Source of the DNA: Margaritifera margaritifera
Lineage: Eukaryota; Mollusca; Bivalvia; Unionida; Margaritiferidae
NCBI GenBank assembly: GCA_029931535.1
Contig: JAQPZY010001554.1
Span: forward strand, 2,170,001-2,234,000
DNA length: 64,000 bases
Reading direction: 5' to 3'
Shown: positions 50,755 through 62,190 of the stretch, one piece after another
Layout: each line of letters opens with the position of its first letter
How positions within the stretch are numbered: the first letter of the stretch is position 1
Translations under genes and position numbers: made by a program
The notes under the pieces: model-generated
Databases searched by the model: none
Told to the model about the DNA's origin: nothing
The model's input: only the letters and a program-made list of their open reading frames with translations

Positions 50755-51000
50755 CATACTATGCAACAAAAAAGGTAGGAGTGTTTATACACAGACGCTA
50801 TACTTACATACATATAAATACACTATCACACAAGAGGGGGTAGGATGTAAAAGAAACAGAATAAAATAGACACACACTCTTACACACAAACATACAAACA
50901 TACTATTCTATCACACAAGGGTAGAAACTGTTGATAGACACACTACTATACCCTTACATACAAACATACTATCACACAAAAGAGAGAGAAGGGGTAAAAG
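50755..51000. repeat. Imperfect repeats with acatacaaacatactatcac motif
   Basis: Three units of about 75-80 bp contain catacaaacatactatcaca then caagg(g)gtaggag. The reverse complement of the motif recurs at 57620-57670, 62490-62530 and 63085-63155; 61600-61625 has it in the same orientation. Confidence 0.7.
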
Positions 51001-51129
51001 GGATTTTAAGTATTAGTTGTCAACATAGACATACACAAACATACAACAACAAAAAAAAAACATACACAAAAAACATACACAAAAACATACACAAGCACAA
51101 AATAATTGGAAAATGGTATTAGTATCTCT

Positions 51130-51700
51130 CTTTTCCAGAGATCTGGGTGGCCCTGAAAAGGTTGGGTTTCAGCTACCACTTCCTCAGCAGTGGTTGCACC
51201 TCCCGGGTCTGACGCCGCAGGCCTCACATCTTTGTTCCCATTTGTCTCCACCCCAACTTGTCTCAGTGGATACCACGAGCCTAAAACTAGGCTCTTTGGC
51301 GTCCTTTTCCCAGTCTTCTTTCTACTCTGGCATCCAGTCTGGATGACCCATCCGGCGGAATTTATCCTTGATCTTCATCCAGTTCTCGTTCAGGCGCTGG
51401 AAGTCCCTTTCTCTCTTCTCTTGCTCCTTTACCCTTCTCTACTCCGCCCACGCCGCCTTGATCTTGAAGTCTTCCTCATCCATTACCTCTCTGACGAATT
51501 CTTTAGCAATCCTCAGAGAGGTGATTTCCCTCTTCAGGTGTCGCTTGTGGGGGAAGACCACTAACTCTTCCACCCGACCCAGACGGTGCTGTACTTATTC
51601 CATCAAGCTGATGGCCTCCATCAGTTGCCGACTTTACAATGCTCTGCCATTCTTCTTCTATACAGGTTCAACGATGAATGGCAAGACTGTTTCTTACTTA
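51130..51700 (-). pseudogene. Charged helical ORF, diverged copy (element-associated)
   Basis: The minus strand reads, with stops, MEAISLME.VQHRLGRVEEL, REITSLRIAKEFVREVMDEE, DFKIKAAWAE, RDFQRLNENWMKIKDKFRRM and KEDWEKDAKEPSFRLVVSTE. The layout matches the ORF at 61698-62147 and 56943-57350: VQHxL.RV..L, a basic stretch, an AK/E-rich helix, an EDWE..A..P.F.L.V end. So it is a distant copy of the same unrecognised gene. Confidence 0.6.
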
Positions 51701-51990
51701 ACTTAAATTATAGACGCGTTCGGCCATTCGGCCATGTGGGTCTTGATAATTGTATGCAAAACATGCTGCTTAATATTTTCGTCAAATTGGACCTAAGTAC
51801 CCATCAGACGCTTCACTGTGCGCACAGCGCACTAATTAATTATTAATGTCGCAAGCGGAAAAGGAGGAAGAGGCTTAGCAAAGGTGGCGAGCGTCGGCGA
51901 AATGTTGCTGAAATGCAATAGACTTACTATCGATCAAATTCTGCCCAGTTAGCTATTTCAGCCTGTTCCTACTAACCAATTACGTGCTAG
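51700..51990 (+). repeat. Diverged direct repeat, copy 1
   Basis: It shares acgcgttcggccattcggcc (51712) and gatcaaattctg.c.agttag (51936) with 52790-53110. Confidence 0.6.
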
Positions 51991-52785
51991 CCACATATAT
52001 TAATGATGAAAATCATTCCAGTTACACATTTCTTTATTTATTAATTTTCAGGAAAATTTGAACTTTGTGTACATGGTGCACATAATGTTTCTAAAACAAA
52101 CAAAAAAAACAAAACAATCCGTGAGTATAAATTACTCTTTTCTGTTTAGTTTTCTTCTAAATTCGTGGTTATAGTTTTGACGGTGGCTCGAAAACGATCA
52201 AATTTGTATTTTAAGAGAGTGAAATCTAAATTGTTTTCAGAAAACACCTAAATTGAAAACCCATACACTCAGGCAATTTTGATCAGGCTGCCGCTCGATG
52301 GTTCTGTAACTGACTGGTACTGCTCCCATGGTTCAAGCAGGCTCACAGGCTCTCAGAGTTGGGCATGCTGACTCAATTCCGGCCGTCCTTTGTGCTGCAG
52401 TTCCAGGAAAATTGCTTGTTGGAATCCCTCTTTACAGGCTTCTTTCCCGGCTTGATGCACGCCGGCCTTGGCATCCGCTGCATCGGGGTACTTCCCGATG
52501 GTTCCCCTAGTATTCGGATCCTTTCGTTTGTACTCCTCGACTTCGGTGGGGTGGGGTTGGGTGGGGGTAGGTCGGCTCTCTTCTGTGTCGTTCTGCCTTG
52601 TATTCGCAGCTACGCCCCTTACTTCCTTGCCTTCAAGTTGTAGGTTGGTCGTTAGCTGTACGAGGCAGTCCGTGACAACCCACAGGTGGCGCCCTCCCCT
52701 CTTCCTACCACAGCAGGTGCGGCTCGGCTCGATGTTCGGCTCGATGTTGACGTCTTGACATCTGGTTGCTGACTGCTTACTTACT
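51991..52785. other. GC-richer stretch, no clear gene
   Basis: Overlapping ORFs at 52328-52758 sit in a GC-richer island. A gag-like reading (QAAARWF at 52285) is too weak to claim. Confidence 0.35.
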
Positions 52786-52789
52786 TATT

Positions 52790-53110
52790 TAATTTGCATT
52801 TACAACGCGTTCGGCCATTCGGCCATGTGCGTTGGGTTAAAAATGAATAAGTGCACAAGACACTATTCATTCAATTGTACACACCGTGTACTATTTAATT
52901 CACCCGAATGTGTGCAAGCACCCATTCAGGGGTTTATTCGTCAAATGAGTTGCCGGACTGCAAACCCATTTGACGCATCGCAACTATTTAATTGAATGTC
53001 TGATGTGGCAGGCTGCACGTACTCGGCAACGGAGGCGCGAAGCGGAACGGTAGTACTGAAACACCACGAACGTACATGATCAAATTCTGTCTAGTTAGCT
53101 CAACCGGGCT
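52790..53110 (+). repeat. Diverged direct repeat, copy 2
   Basis: Second copy, carrying acgcgttcggccattcggcc at about 52803 and gatcaaattctgtctagtta at 53078. The two landmarks are 224 bases apart in copy 1 and about 275 in copy 2. Confidence 0.6.
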
Positions 53111-53579
53111 ATCCCTAACAACCGCCAGTCACAACTCCTCCAGTTAAAGCAACCCTTTGGAACTGTTTGAGAGTAATCCTTTGACATCGAGTGACTCTTC
53201 GGGGACAAGAACCCTTGAACTAAGAATACTTCTTTTTTTTTTACATTACCTAGTGACAGTTCTATGGATGTGTTTCCCAACAACACATTATGTTGTTTTA
53301 CGGCAAAATTACCTCAACCATACAATTGGACCACGAATGTCATTTGGAAGTGATTTTGGTAGAAACCATTCATTCTACTAAAGTCTTGTCTTTTGTGCGG
53401 ATCAAACCACTTTCGTCGTAGAATACTCAACGTGCAAGTACAAAATTATCCTGGCTTTACGAAACAAAAACATCAGCACCAGTCAATCCCCGATTGAATA
53501 TCTATGACATGAGAATTTCTGCAGAATGTTATTGATCCTGGCGTTTACGAAACAGAACACCAGCACCAGTCAATCCCCA

Positions 53580-55070
53580 ACTGACATGAGAATTTCTGCA
53601 CAATATTATTTTAATTCTCGACATCTCGCCGACACTATTTCAACTATTTTAAACGATCAGTTTGGAAAGACAGTGGATAAAACCAAAAGACGTGTACTGA
53701 TCGACAGCCATTCACCTTCTCATCTTTTCAAATTGGATTTCTCCATCACAGTCGCTCCAAGTTTCATTGCTATTTTTGGTGGAAATACGAAGATAGCACC
53801 GCAGTCAAAAGACATCATCAACAACAACAGCAACTGATTCTTCATGTACTTTCGATACCCTATCAAATTGAACGAAGTACTTAATTAAAGGTTTGTGCAC
53901 AATGATGTCGTCGAGTGCAATATGATGTTCACCGAGAATGTATGCATCCTCATTATCTTCTTGACAGTAAATCGTATTTTGACAGCGTGAATATAGGTAT
54001 AAAAGTTGATCATCTTGGACAAAATAGGTTATTATCCAAAGGAAACGTCACCGTAAATCTAATTTTTCGAAAACGATTCTCAACTGAATTGTAACTGATG
54101 TATCATGTGTACCGAGGAGTAGGCAGAACGAGACATCAAAATGCATGCAGACCTCACAGACACGATCAGAAAAAGAATATGAAGAGAAGAACCGTCAGAG
54201 ATTTTGACGTTTTTTTTTATTACTAAAACAATTGATGCACCGAGATTCTTGCGAATGTTCCAAGACAGAACTTGATCTGTTTGCCATGCCCCCGATGATG
54301 ATGACGATACAAGAATCCCATAGGGAGAATTTCATCCCGTGTCGTCTCTAACGAACTCAGCTCTCATCAAATTTGCAAGCAAAGGACAAACTGAAGATTA
54401 CATTGATCTGAATAACAGTTACTTGTATCTGAAAGTCAGCGTCCTCAAAACTAACAACACCAATCCAAGCATCGATGCTAGAGTGGCTCACGTCATCAAG
54501 TTCATGCATTCCTAGTTTATCGAAGTGGATTTGTAACTGAACAACAAACTCGTCAGTAGCAGCATGGACACATACCCTTACCGCGCTTACCTAGAGAATC
54601 TCCTGACTTACAGAAAAGAAGCCAAGGACACTTTGATGCTTGTGTGGTATGGAAACCTGACACTTTGGATACTTTCAACGACAGAGAGTTGACCGAAGAT
54701 GACGATCCCCACATAGTAGGATTGAACGACTGCCAAAAGAAAGTCAAACAAGGGTGTTGTTCAGAAATGAATGATGGCTCGTTCACACTTGGACATGTGG
54801 TTCTAAATCAATTATTTGTTGAATGGTGTGGATATTGTCTGAGACTGAATCGAAGTTATACTGTGTTCCGTTTGATTGCAAACACTGACTTGTACAAACC
54901 AACATCAGATGTCTTCCAAAACTTGGAAATATCATCAGTCAGGCTCTGACCAGAACTACAGCCAAAGTACCCCATACGACGAGTGGAAGTCAAAAGCTTC
55001 ACTATTGCTTCGGAATTCGATCAAAGATCAAAGATCATATCTTTCATGGTAAACTAACCAGAACGTTTAT
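53580..55070 (+). pseudogene. Capsid-type (F54H12.2-like) gene of a second Maverick-like element, broken
   Basis: An upstream basic frame at 53584-53837 (TKRRVLIDSHSPSHLFKLDF) may be a separate small gene. From 54340 the text reads NSALIKFASKGQTEDYIDLN, SYLYLKVSVLK, RVAHVIKFMHS, NNKLVSSSMDTYPYRAYLEN and LLTYRKEAKDTLML, then VWKPDTLDTFNDRELTEDDD. This is the layout of proteins commonly labelled F54H12.2-like in invertebrate genomes, which I associate with Maverick/adintovirus-type virion genes. Stops and frameshifts break it repeatedly. Distinct from the capsid-type genes at 13-16 kb. Confidence 0.55.
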
Positions 55071-55179
55071 TTATTGATATTATAATCAATGCTGTTCTCA
55101 ACGGAACAAGAGATTAAAATTCTTTTCAGTTCCAACACTTTAAGTCACTCGAGATGGCCAGGCGTTGTTTATCAGGCCT

Positions 55180-55480
55180 TTCGAACCTAACTTTGACCAA
55201 AATAATTACTTGATATCTTTTTTTTATTCTGTTTGAAGCCACAGCACAATTGGGGAACAACAGTACCCACGGCATTTCGTACGACGACTATGCAGGATGG
55301 TATTGTTTGTGGGAATTTAATTTCACTCCAGACCAAGGCAGTGACAAGTGACATTTCCACCCTATTAAAATTCCATGTGGAACTTCCGTTGTCAGTACAT
55401 GAACGTGATCTTGTATGCACAATTTGATAACATCCTTGAAATCAACAGTCTGAAAGAAGTGATCATAGACTATTAGAGAA
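55180..55480 (+). pseudogene. C-terminal part of the F54H12.2-like gene, broken
   Basis: Pieces such as NWGTTVPTAFRTTTMQDG, TLLKFHVELPLSVHERDLV and AQFDNILEINSLKEVIIDY end at a stop near 55475, in the usual position for the end of this gene type. A frameshift lies near 55420. Confidence 0.45.
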
Positions 55481-55482
55481 AC

Positions 55483-55990
55483 ATGGAACACGAAACCACG
55501 GACATGGATGATGATGATGTTTACCAGAACAGAAACTACACCAATCACAGACCCTACCTTAAAGTGAAGGAGAAGAAAAAGAAAAGTAGTGATTTAAAGA
55601 TGGTCAGAACAAGAACAAGACTTAGTCTCCTGTTTTGCTCACCACTAGCTAAGAGAATCATACTTCTAACCAGAGAATATTGTTATGGTTGTCAAATCTA
55701 TCATCCTAGTAAAAAAACAACACGACCTCTGTTTGATTATGAGTCACGAGGAAAGTTAGAAGAGTATCTGGAAGGAACATGGACTATCATCCCAGTAGAG
55801 GCCATCTTGAAAGAGTGGTATTAAGATTTGAGAGACCGTTCGACACCTCCAATGACTCCCTTGGAGACGACATGCATCGAAGCTCTCTTGCAACAGAATA
55901 CCAATCCTTCCCGTTCTTGGACTTACTTGACAGACCCTTTTAAAGAAAAGTCAAGTGTGAAAACATTACTGATCATTACCTGCGAAATTT
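55483..55990 (+). pseudogene. Basic element gene after the capsid-type gene, broken
   Basis: The frame begins with an acidic MEHETTDMDDDDVYQ, turns basic (KVKEKKKKSSD), then reads LSLLFCSPLAKRIILLTREY and EEYLEGTWTIIPVEAILKEW with a stop at 55824. Text continues after it (LRDRSTPPMTPLETTCIEAL). Not recognised; its position between capsid-type and protease genes suggests an element gene. Confidence 0.35.
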
Positions 55991-56084
55991 AATACCTAAA
56001 AACTTCATTACCTTCCGCCTCACAGTTCGTACACAGGTGCCTGGGATCCAGTGGTGTGTATTAAATATTAACTTCCTCATGGAA

Positions 56085-56345
56085 TACCTAAAGACGTTCG
56101 ATATTATGTCATCAAAGTGAACGACAGTCGTCGCTTAAGAACCCACTGGGTGGCTTTCTACTTTCCCAACGACCACAGAGTGGCATAATTTGATACCTAT
56201 GGAGTACCTCCTCTCAAAGACGAATTCACATACTTTTTGACTAGGAATGCTATATCCACACAATTCAATAATGTGACATTACAAGGATCAGATTCCATGC
56301 TGTATGGACAATATTTTGTGTAGCTTCTTCATCAACGAAGTCTTG
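56085..56345 (+). pseudogene. Adenain-like cysteine protease of the Maverick-like element, broken
   Basis: The frame reads VRYYVIKVNDSRRLRTHWVA, FYFPNDHRVA (stop) FDTYGVPPLK, then FLTRNAISTQFNNVTLQGS. The order His (HWVA), Asp (FDTYG), Gln (LQ) is that of adenovirus/Maverick maturation proteases. The catalytic cysteine should follow in a CG.YC-type motif, but the sequence has LYGQYFV and a stop, so the nucleophile is missing. A stop also precedes the FDTYG segment. Confidence 0.7.
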
Positions 56346-56735
56346 GATTCAGATTAGAACATGTACTGGCTTGTTTTTTGACGTGATTTCTGTAGAAACG
56401 TGCAAAAAAACAACAACAACAAATTTTTTTTAAAAATGTGGTTTAGGGATCATTATGTCTATCTGTTTTCTTTAGCTCAGAAATGAGTGAGCATCGTTTG
56501 CAAAATGACATTCTTCTGAATCATTTCAACCTAGGTCTTAGCATTGAGCATTGTGATTCTTGTAAATAGGTTCCTGCTTAACTTTTTTGACATTTGTCAT
56601 TTTTAAAATATGTTGTACATGAAAAGGAAAGACTGCCTTAGTCCTCACTCTTCATTCTTTTGTTCATGTTTCATTGATAGGGCTTATAAATATTAAAACG
56701 TTGATGTTGAAAACACGGTTGTTGGTTGGTTTGCG

Positions 56736-56738
<3 letters not shown>

Positions 56739-56790
<52 letters not shown>
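56739..56790. repeat. (TC)n microsatellite
   Basis: About 24 TC units. Confidence 0.95.
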
Positions 56791-56882
56791 CTCTTCTTTG
56801 TATTTGTAAAAAAAAGATGTGTTCTTTAACTTTCACGTACCATGTATGAGGCATCTTTTCCTTAGCGTCCTCACTTAAAGCA

Positions 56883-56889
56883 TATAAAG
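56883..56889 (+). promoter_or_regulatory. Possible TATA box before the charged ORF, arm A
   Basis: TATAAAG lies 60 bases before the ATG at 56943. The mirrored site in arm B reads TTTTATACAG on the minus strand. Confidence 0.35.
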
Positions 56890-56942
56890 CGGTGCGTTCG
56901 CCGGTCTGGTGATTCATCGTCGACTCGTGCACGAAAAACAAA

Positions 56943-57350
56943 ATGAGCCAGAATATGAACGGAAGACAAAGTGAGACCATAGTTCACTTGGAGTATGTAG
57001 AACATCTCTTGGACTAGGTGAACGACCTGCATCCGAACAGGAGAATTATCAAGAGGAGGAGGATTCATTTCAAAATGGCTAAACAGCTGGCGATGACGAT
57101 GCTGGAGGATAAATAGAAGCAGCAAAGAATGTGTGGGAGGGGCAAAAGGAGGATGGAATGAGACGTGGAGGCCCACATTCAACTGTGGCAGGATGAACAT
57201 AACTGCAGCAGCAGCAACACGAAGAGCCGGTGCCCCTCACACCAAGGAATGAGGACTGGGAAAGTGAGGCTAATCAGCATCACTTTTCCTTCTCGGTCAA
57301 CATTAACCCTTGGGGTGGGAAGAGTTGTTAGCTGTTGGTTGGCTTTAACG
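56943..57350 (+). pseudogene. Charged helical ORF, arm A copy, broken
   Basis: MSQNMNGRQSETIVHLEYVE leads to a TAG where arm B has an arginine codon. The text continues with HPNRRIIKRRRIHFKMAKQL and, after another stop, DVEAHIQLWQDEHN. Collinear with the arm B copy at near-identical amino-acid sequence. Function unknown. Confidence 0.65.
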
Positions 57351-57856
57351 TCACTTTTAACACATTATGGGAACAGATGTGTGTGGCGTTAAAAGCCCTA
57401 CCGAGGAGGTGCAGTTGTCATGGATATCCATAACATCTACGATCCAGGACAACAACCAACGACCTTTTCAGGACTACCCAGATCTCTCAGAAACAGGAAC
57501 ACTACACAAACATTGCCGATCTTTGTTTTTCAGTGTCTATGTCTTTTCTCTATGTTTTCTCTTCAATACAAAAATTAATCCTTACCTACCCTTCTTTTCC
57601 TTTTCATAGGTGATACTATATAGGTATGATTGTATGTTTGTATATGACTGAGCACTCCTACCCTTTTGATGCGGGATAGTATATTATTATGAATTATATT
57701 CGTGCGTACGCAGACACACTCGAAATTAAATTAAATTTCGCCTAAGTACACACCACTCCCGATTCCTCTGAACGAAATCATGGCATAGAGACATTAATAT
57801 AGATAATTACATAATTACAGACATACTCTGTTACCTGCACGATAATATTCTTTCCC

Positions 57857-57858
<2 letters not shown>

Positions 57859-57940
<82 letters not shown>
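57859..57940. repeat. (AT)n microsatellite
   Basis: About 40 AT units at the inner end of arm A. Arm B has a short AT run at the same relative place (60830-60840). Confidence 0.97.
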
Positions 57941-57942
<2 letters not shown>

Positions 57943-58025
57943 TTAAACTCCTCAAAACCGAACACCCTTTGGACCCAATCTTTTTCCGGTTTTGAGAAGT
58001 TTTCGGTTTACTGAGGTTTTTGCAG
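57941..58025. repeat. Possible DNA-transposon terminus
   Basis: After TA the sequence CAGTTAAACTCCTCAAAACC recalls pogo/Tigger-type termini. An internal inverted partner (ccggttttgagaagttt) follows. The other end is not found. Confidence 0.3.
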
Positions 58026-58225
58026 ATATGAAAAAAAATCTCTTTCTGATTAAAAGTGCACAAATTTAAGAAAGCTGTTATTTATTTATTTTATTTTTAA
58101 TACATGCATTTAATGAAGAATTACCTGAACAATATCCGTTCCCACCGAAAATTGTATCCTTTCAGAGGAATAAATACAGTTGTTCCACAGTCCTCGTCAC
58201 AAGAAACATATGAGGAATGAAATAC

Positions 58226-58227
<2 letters not shown>

Positions 58228-58300
<73 letters not shown>
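58228..58300. repeat. (AT)n microsatellite
   Basis: About 36 AT units directly before the direct repeat R1. Confidence 0.97.
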
Positions 58301-58304
<4 letters not shown>

Positions 58305-58668
58305 TCACTTGAACATCATGAGACTGAAAGTCGATCTTTCATACTATAATTGTTATTGACTCCTTGCAATCACTGTAGTAGTGGCAGACACAAAATGTTC
58401 TCTACATGAATGTCATTGGGGACATCAGAAAGTGTCTAATTGCATGATATCCTATGTCTCTATTCTATTGCTATTTATGAAAAACTAACCTTCTGTGTCA
58501 AGATAATTATGTTTTGCTTAACATCATAGGTATGTTAATGTTTATTTGAGTAAAGATTTGATTACATTTGATTTGTGATGATTTCCTCACATGTCATCGG
58601 ACAGCTGACATAATATTTAAACCCGCTAACTTACCAATAGAAATAAAAGTATGATCACCCACAATATT
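58301..58668 (+). repeat. Direct repeat R1 (about 365 bp)
   Basis: Nearly identical to 63319-63681: starts gattcacttgaacatcatga and ends agtatgatcacccacaat. Differences are few (for example tgtttt(g)cttaac/gtttaac, agctgaca/agccgaca). Confidence 0.95.
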
Positions 58669-58739
58669 TTCAAGGAAAATATTTAAGTTTGTAGGCTTCA
58701 AAAATCCACAAACTGTGTCTTATTCGGTAAATGTATTTA

Positions 58740-59812
58740 TACATTTCACACTATTAAATCAGAGTAATTTAGAGGTGTAGTTGCTTATATCCCAAGACTT
58801 GATGATATTAAGGGGAAAATTAATCCATGCTACCATAATGTCTTGTAAATATAGTTCAGTGTCACGCCGGTCCCTAATTAGCTAATTATTCATTATCAAA
58901 AAGATCTCCTCAAGACCGATTCCCAATAATCAAACAATTAATCACTATCATCTATTGAATCTATAAATGGAGACGTAAGTACAAATAGCACATACCATAA
59001 GCTTATTGCAAAACTTTATTTCTTTTTATACCCCTAGAAACAAATCTTGCTTTTATTCTTTATGATTCTAGCTAGGGTGAAGAATAGCTGAAGAAACATC
59101 ACCAGAAACTTAAGCTTGACTTTTAATCGTTGGTCGCAACATTGGGTGGACAAAGGATGTTAGTAGAATATTCAAACTTGTATATACAATGTGAACTGGT
59201 CTTTAAAATATACGTATAAAAGATACTAATATTTCATGCATTTCATCAAATGCATTGCTGTGGCTGCTTATAATTAAACTTGAAGTAGGGAAACTCTGAT
59301 ATGCATAGTAAATATATAGCATATCATTTTGAGCTTATTTCCTGATCATAGTAAAAAAAATGTGTCGGTATACAATGCCTTTGCAAATGAAGAAACAAAT
59401 ATACCAACAACAAAAGCGTATTTCTGGAAAGCATGTATTGAGAAATAAAACCTTGGCTTTAAAAAAAGATGAAAAAATGACTCTTTACACCAAACTCCAA
59501 ATCAATAAAATTATCGATCTAAGAGAAAGGTTAATATTATACGCACAGTCATATTGCAAACAAATCACGGACTGTACTTGTGTGAGAGAAGTAAAATAAT
59601 GCATTATTGATGTTACTAGCAAGAAAGTTGACTTCTTAATGTAAACTGCAAATTCAACCGTCATGAAAGGTATAACAACTAAATGTACTCTCCTAATTAA
59701 ATGCAGGAAAAAGACCAAGCTAATTTCCATGAAATTCTTATGAAAATTAAGAATATAAAATTTATTCTCCTGAACAAACAGAAGAAAAACTCCATTTGCT
59801 TGAAATATCACC
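58740..59812 (-). repeat. About 1-kb dispersed repeat, minus copy
   Basis: Reverse complement is collinear with 5430-6370. The small ORFs at 59360-59811 are not conserved in the other copy, so they are unlikely to be genes. Confidence 0.8.
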
Positions 59813-60820
59813 GTTAAATTTCTTTTTACTTTTGGATGATGTCAAGATTTTGTGAGCGCAGGATTTCCAGATAAGTTAGCGACCGAGTCTTATGGTGGAA
59901 TTTCCCGCATGGTTTATATAACACAATGATCCTATCCAAGCACTATGGAAAAGTTACAATAAAATAAATTGGAAGCAAATATTTACCTAGATACTTTTAC
60001 TTTTGTCCAATCTTACGCAAATTTCAATCTCTCACGTATTTTCAGTCAATTGAAAAGAAAATATTAGCCCTTCTAAATACTATTATTTTTCAATGAAATT
60101 AAAAGATAAAAGATCGTCACTTTTGTCTTTGTTTGCACCTTGATAATTCTTCTTTTATTAGACATATCAATACCTTGTTAATACATTTATTGTATAGGCA
60201 CATGACGTAGCCACTGTTCACATTTAGGCTGTTGACATTATGTATGTTTGCAGCTGAATTATCTTCCAATAAAGTAGCGAGATTAATTAGTTTGATTTAG
60301 CCCCGTTGGTGATTTAAAAAATAAAGGTGTAATCCGGTTTACATAATATTGGCGTACGCGGATATGGGTCTGTCACTGAACAGGCTTAACAAAAAAGGGC
60401 TTTCATTGCATCTGTACGATTAAGTCTGTTGCATTAATGATAGCCAGCTAAACGGAAGAATGTATTAATTTGAATAACCCAAACCCTCTTTCCCCGATAA
60501 ATATATGAGATATTTTTTCTTGGGGTTATCTTTAGGGAATCACGTAAAATTGGACATGGCTATAACTATTGGGGGAAACGTTGCGCCACACAAAGGAAAG
60601 AATGATGGATGGATATTCTGCAATTACGTCATGTACTCAGAAATTTGACTACATTAGGAAATAAATTTCAGTAAATATAAAATATTTGCATATAAAAATG
60701 ACTATACAATTGTGTTATGAAACCTTCTAGCTCTAGAATTAATAAAGTATGAGTATATTGCTGAATTCTTATTCAATGAAAACATTTCTCTATGTATGGT
60801 ACCCTGCATGAACTTGTACA
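59813..60820. other. No gene seen
   Basis: AT-rich sequence without coding signal or internal repeats. Confidence 0.5.
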
Positions 60821-61029
60821 CATCCCCTATATATATATATGTGTGTGAGGGAAAGAACATTATGATGCTTGTAACAGAGTATGTCTGTAATTATCCATGT
60901 TAATTTCTCTATGCCATAGTTTCGTTCAGCGGAATCGGGAGTGATTGTGTATTTAGACGAGACTTAATTACTGCGTCACCATGCGAGTGTGTCTGCGTAC
61001 GCACGAATGCCTATATCAGTAGTGGAATG

Positions 61030-61300
61030 TGACACCCTGGTGACAAAAATGACACTCCGGGGACACAGGGATTTTTATATTGCGTCTCCATTTTGGAAAA
61101 ATGACACTATGGAGACAAGGGAATTTAACAATATATCATAGGTTGAACATTAAAGTGACACTGCGGGGACAAAGGGAATTTAACATTAGTCCTTAGCATG
61201 ACATTTCCCATTAGACCCAGAAATTGTTTTGGTTTTGAGGAAAAAAATGACAATCCGGGGCAACGGGAATGGTAATGTTAAAAATGTATATAGGTTTACA
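61030..61300. repeat. Third GGGGACA-type array, decayed
   Basis: Units contain tgacactccggggacacagg, gacactgcggggacaaaggg + aatttaacattagtcc, and a final caacgggaatggtaatgtta. This motif and the ttaacattagcccatag phrase tie it to the arrays at 49226 and 50295, in the same orientation. Confidence 0.75.
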
Positions 61301-61697
61301 TACAACTATTGACCAACACACAAACGTACTGTCCAATAACCATTACTACGGACCAACACACCTTATGACTAACCAGCATCCTTATTTACGGACCAACGCC
61401 CACATCTACCCAGTGTGAAAGGGAATGCAAAATAGAAGGTAGAGCGAGGAAGAGTATTACATAGAACAGACAAAATTACATTTCACACTCACATCTACAT
61501 ATATACAACCCCAACGTGTAGTGTAAATAGAGGGGAGAAAAGGAGTATTCACATATTCACACAAAACTTACAATTCATACTTATATACTATCACGCATCA
61601 AAGGGGTAGGATTGTTCACGCATATGCAAACATACAATCATACCTATATAGTATCACCTATGAAAAGGAAAAGAAGGGTAGGTAAGGATTAATTTTT

Positions 61698-62190
61698 CTA
61701 TTGAAGAGAAAACATAGGGAAAAGACATACACGCTGAAAAACAAAGATTGGCAATGACTGAGTAGTGTCTCTGTTTTTAAAAGTGACGTTAAAACCAACC
61801 AACAGCCAACAACTCTTCCCACTCCAAGGGTTAATGTTAACCGACAAGGAAAAATGAGGCTGTTCAGCCTCACTTTCCCAGTCCTCATTCCTTGGGATGA
61901 GGAACTCCGGCTCTTCATGTTGCTGCTGCTGTTCGTTCAGCCACTGTTGAATATGGGCCTCCACGTCTCCTTCCATCCTCTTTTCCACCTCCCACACCTT
62001 CTTTGCTGCTTCTATTTCATCCCCCATCATCGACATTGCCAGCTGTTTAGCCATTTTGAAATGAATCCTCCTCCTCTTGATAATTCTCCTGTTCGGATGC
62101 AGCTCCAGGTCTTTCACCCGGTCCAAGAGGTGTTGTACATACTCCAAGTGAACTATGGTCTCACATTTGTCTTGCGCTCATATTCTGGCT
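61698..62190 (-). pseudogene. Charged helical ORF, arm B copy (best preserved)
   Basis: The longest readable frame has EYVQHLLDRVKDLELHPNRR, IIKRRRIHFKMAKQLAMSMM, GDEIEAAKKVWEVEKRMEGD, VEAHIQQWLNEQQQQHEEPE and NEDWESEAEQPHFSLSVNIN. It is basic, then acidic, and mostly helical, with a coiled-coil-like middle and a Gln run. The expected start (MSQNMSARQ near 62193) is one base out of frame, so this copy is also damaged, and the C-terminal 35 or so residues look like read-through. Three copies flank or accompany the Maverick-like genes. No known family recognised. Confidence 0.6.

Larger units (their letters stand above)
56881..57860 (+). repeat. Inverted-repeat arm A
   Basis: It matches the reverse complement of 60820-62262: the promoter-like start, the charged ORF, aggtgatactatataggtat (57609), gtgcgtacgcagacacactc (57702), and catactctgttacctgc up to the AT run. 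Relative to arm B it lacks about 500-600 bp (the array and spacer at 61020-61560). Confidence 0.85.

Noticed and set aside
51113..51564. Plus-strand ORFs of 77 and 124 residues
   Set aside because: Antisense shadow of the charged helical ORF, which is the frame conserved with the other copies.
52285..52760. Gag-like or host gene in the GC-rich island
   Set aside because: Only a few gag-like words, no conserved order, and overlapping frames without splice support.
55187..55548. Two minus-strand ORFs of 77 and 86 residues
   Set aside because: Antisense to the broken capsid-type gene.
59360..59811. ORFs on both strands in the 59-kb region
   Set aside because: They lie in the dispersed repeat and are not conserved in the copy at 5.4-6.4 kb.
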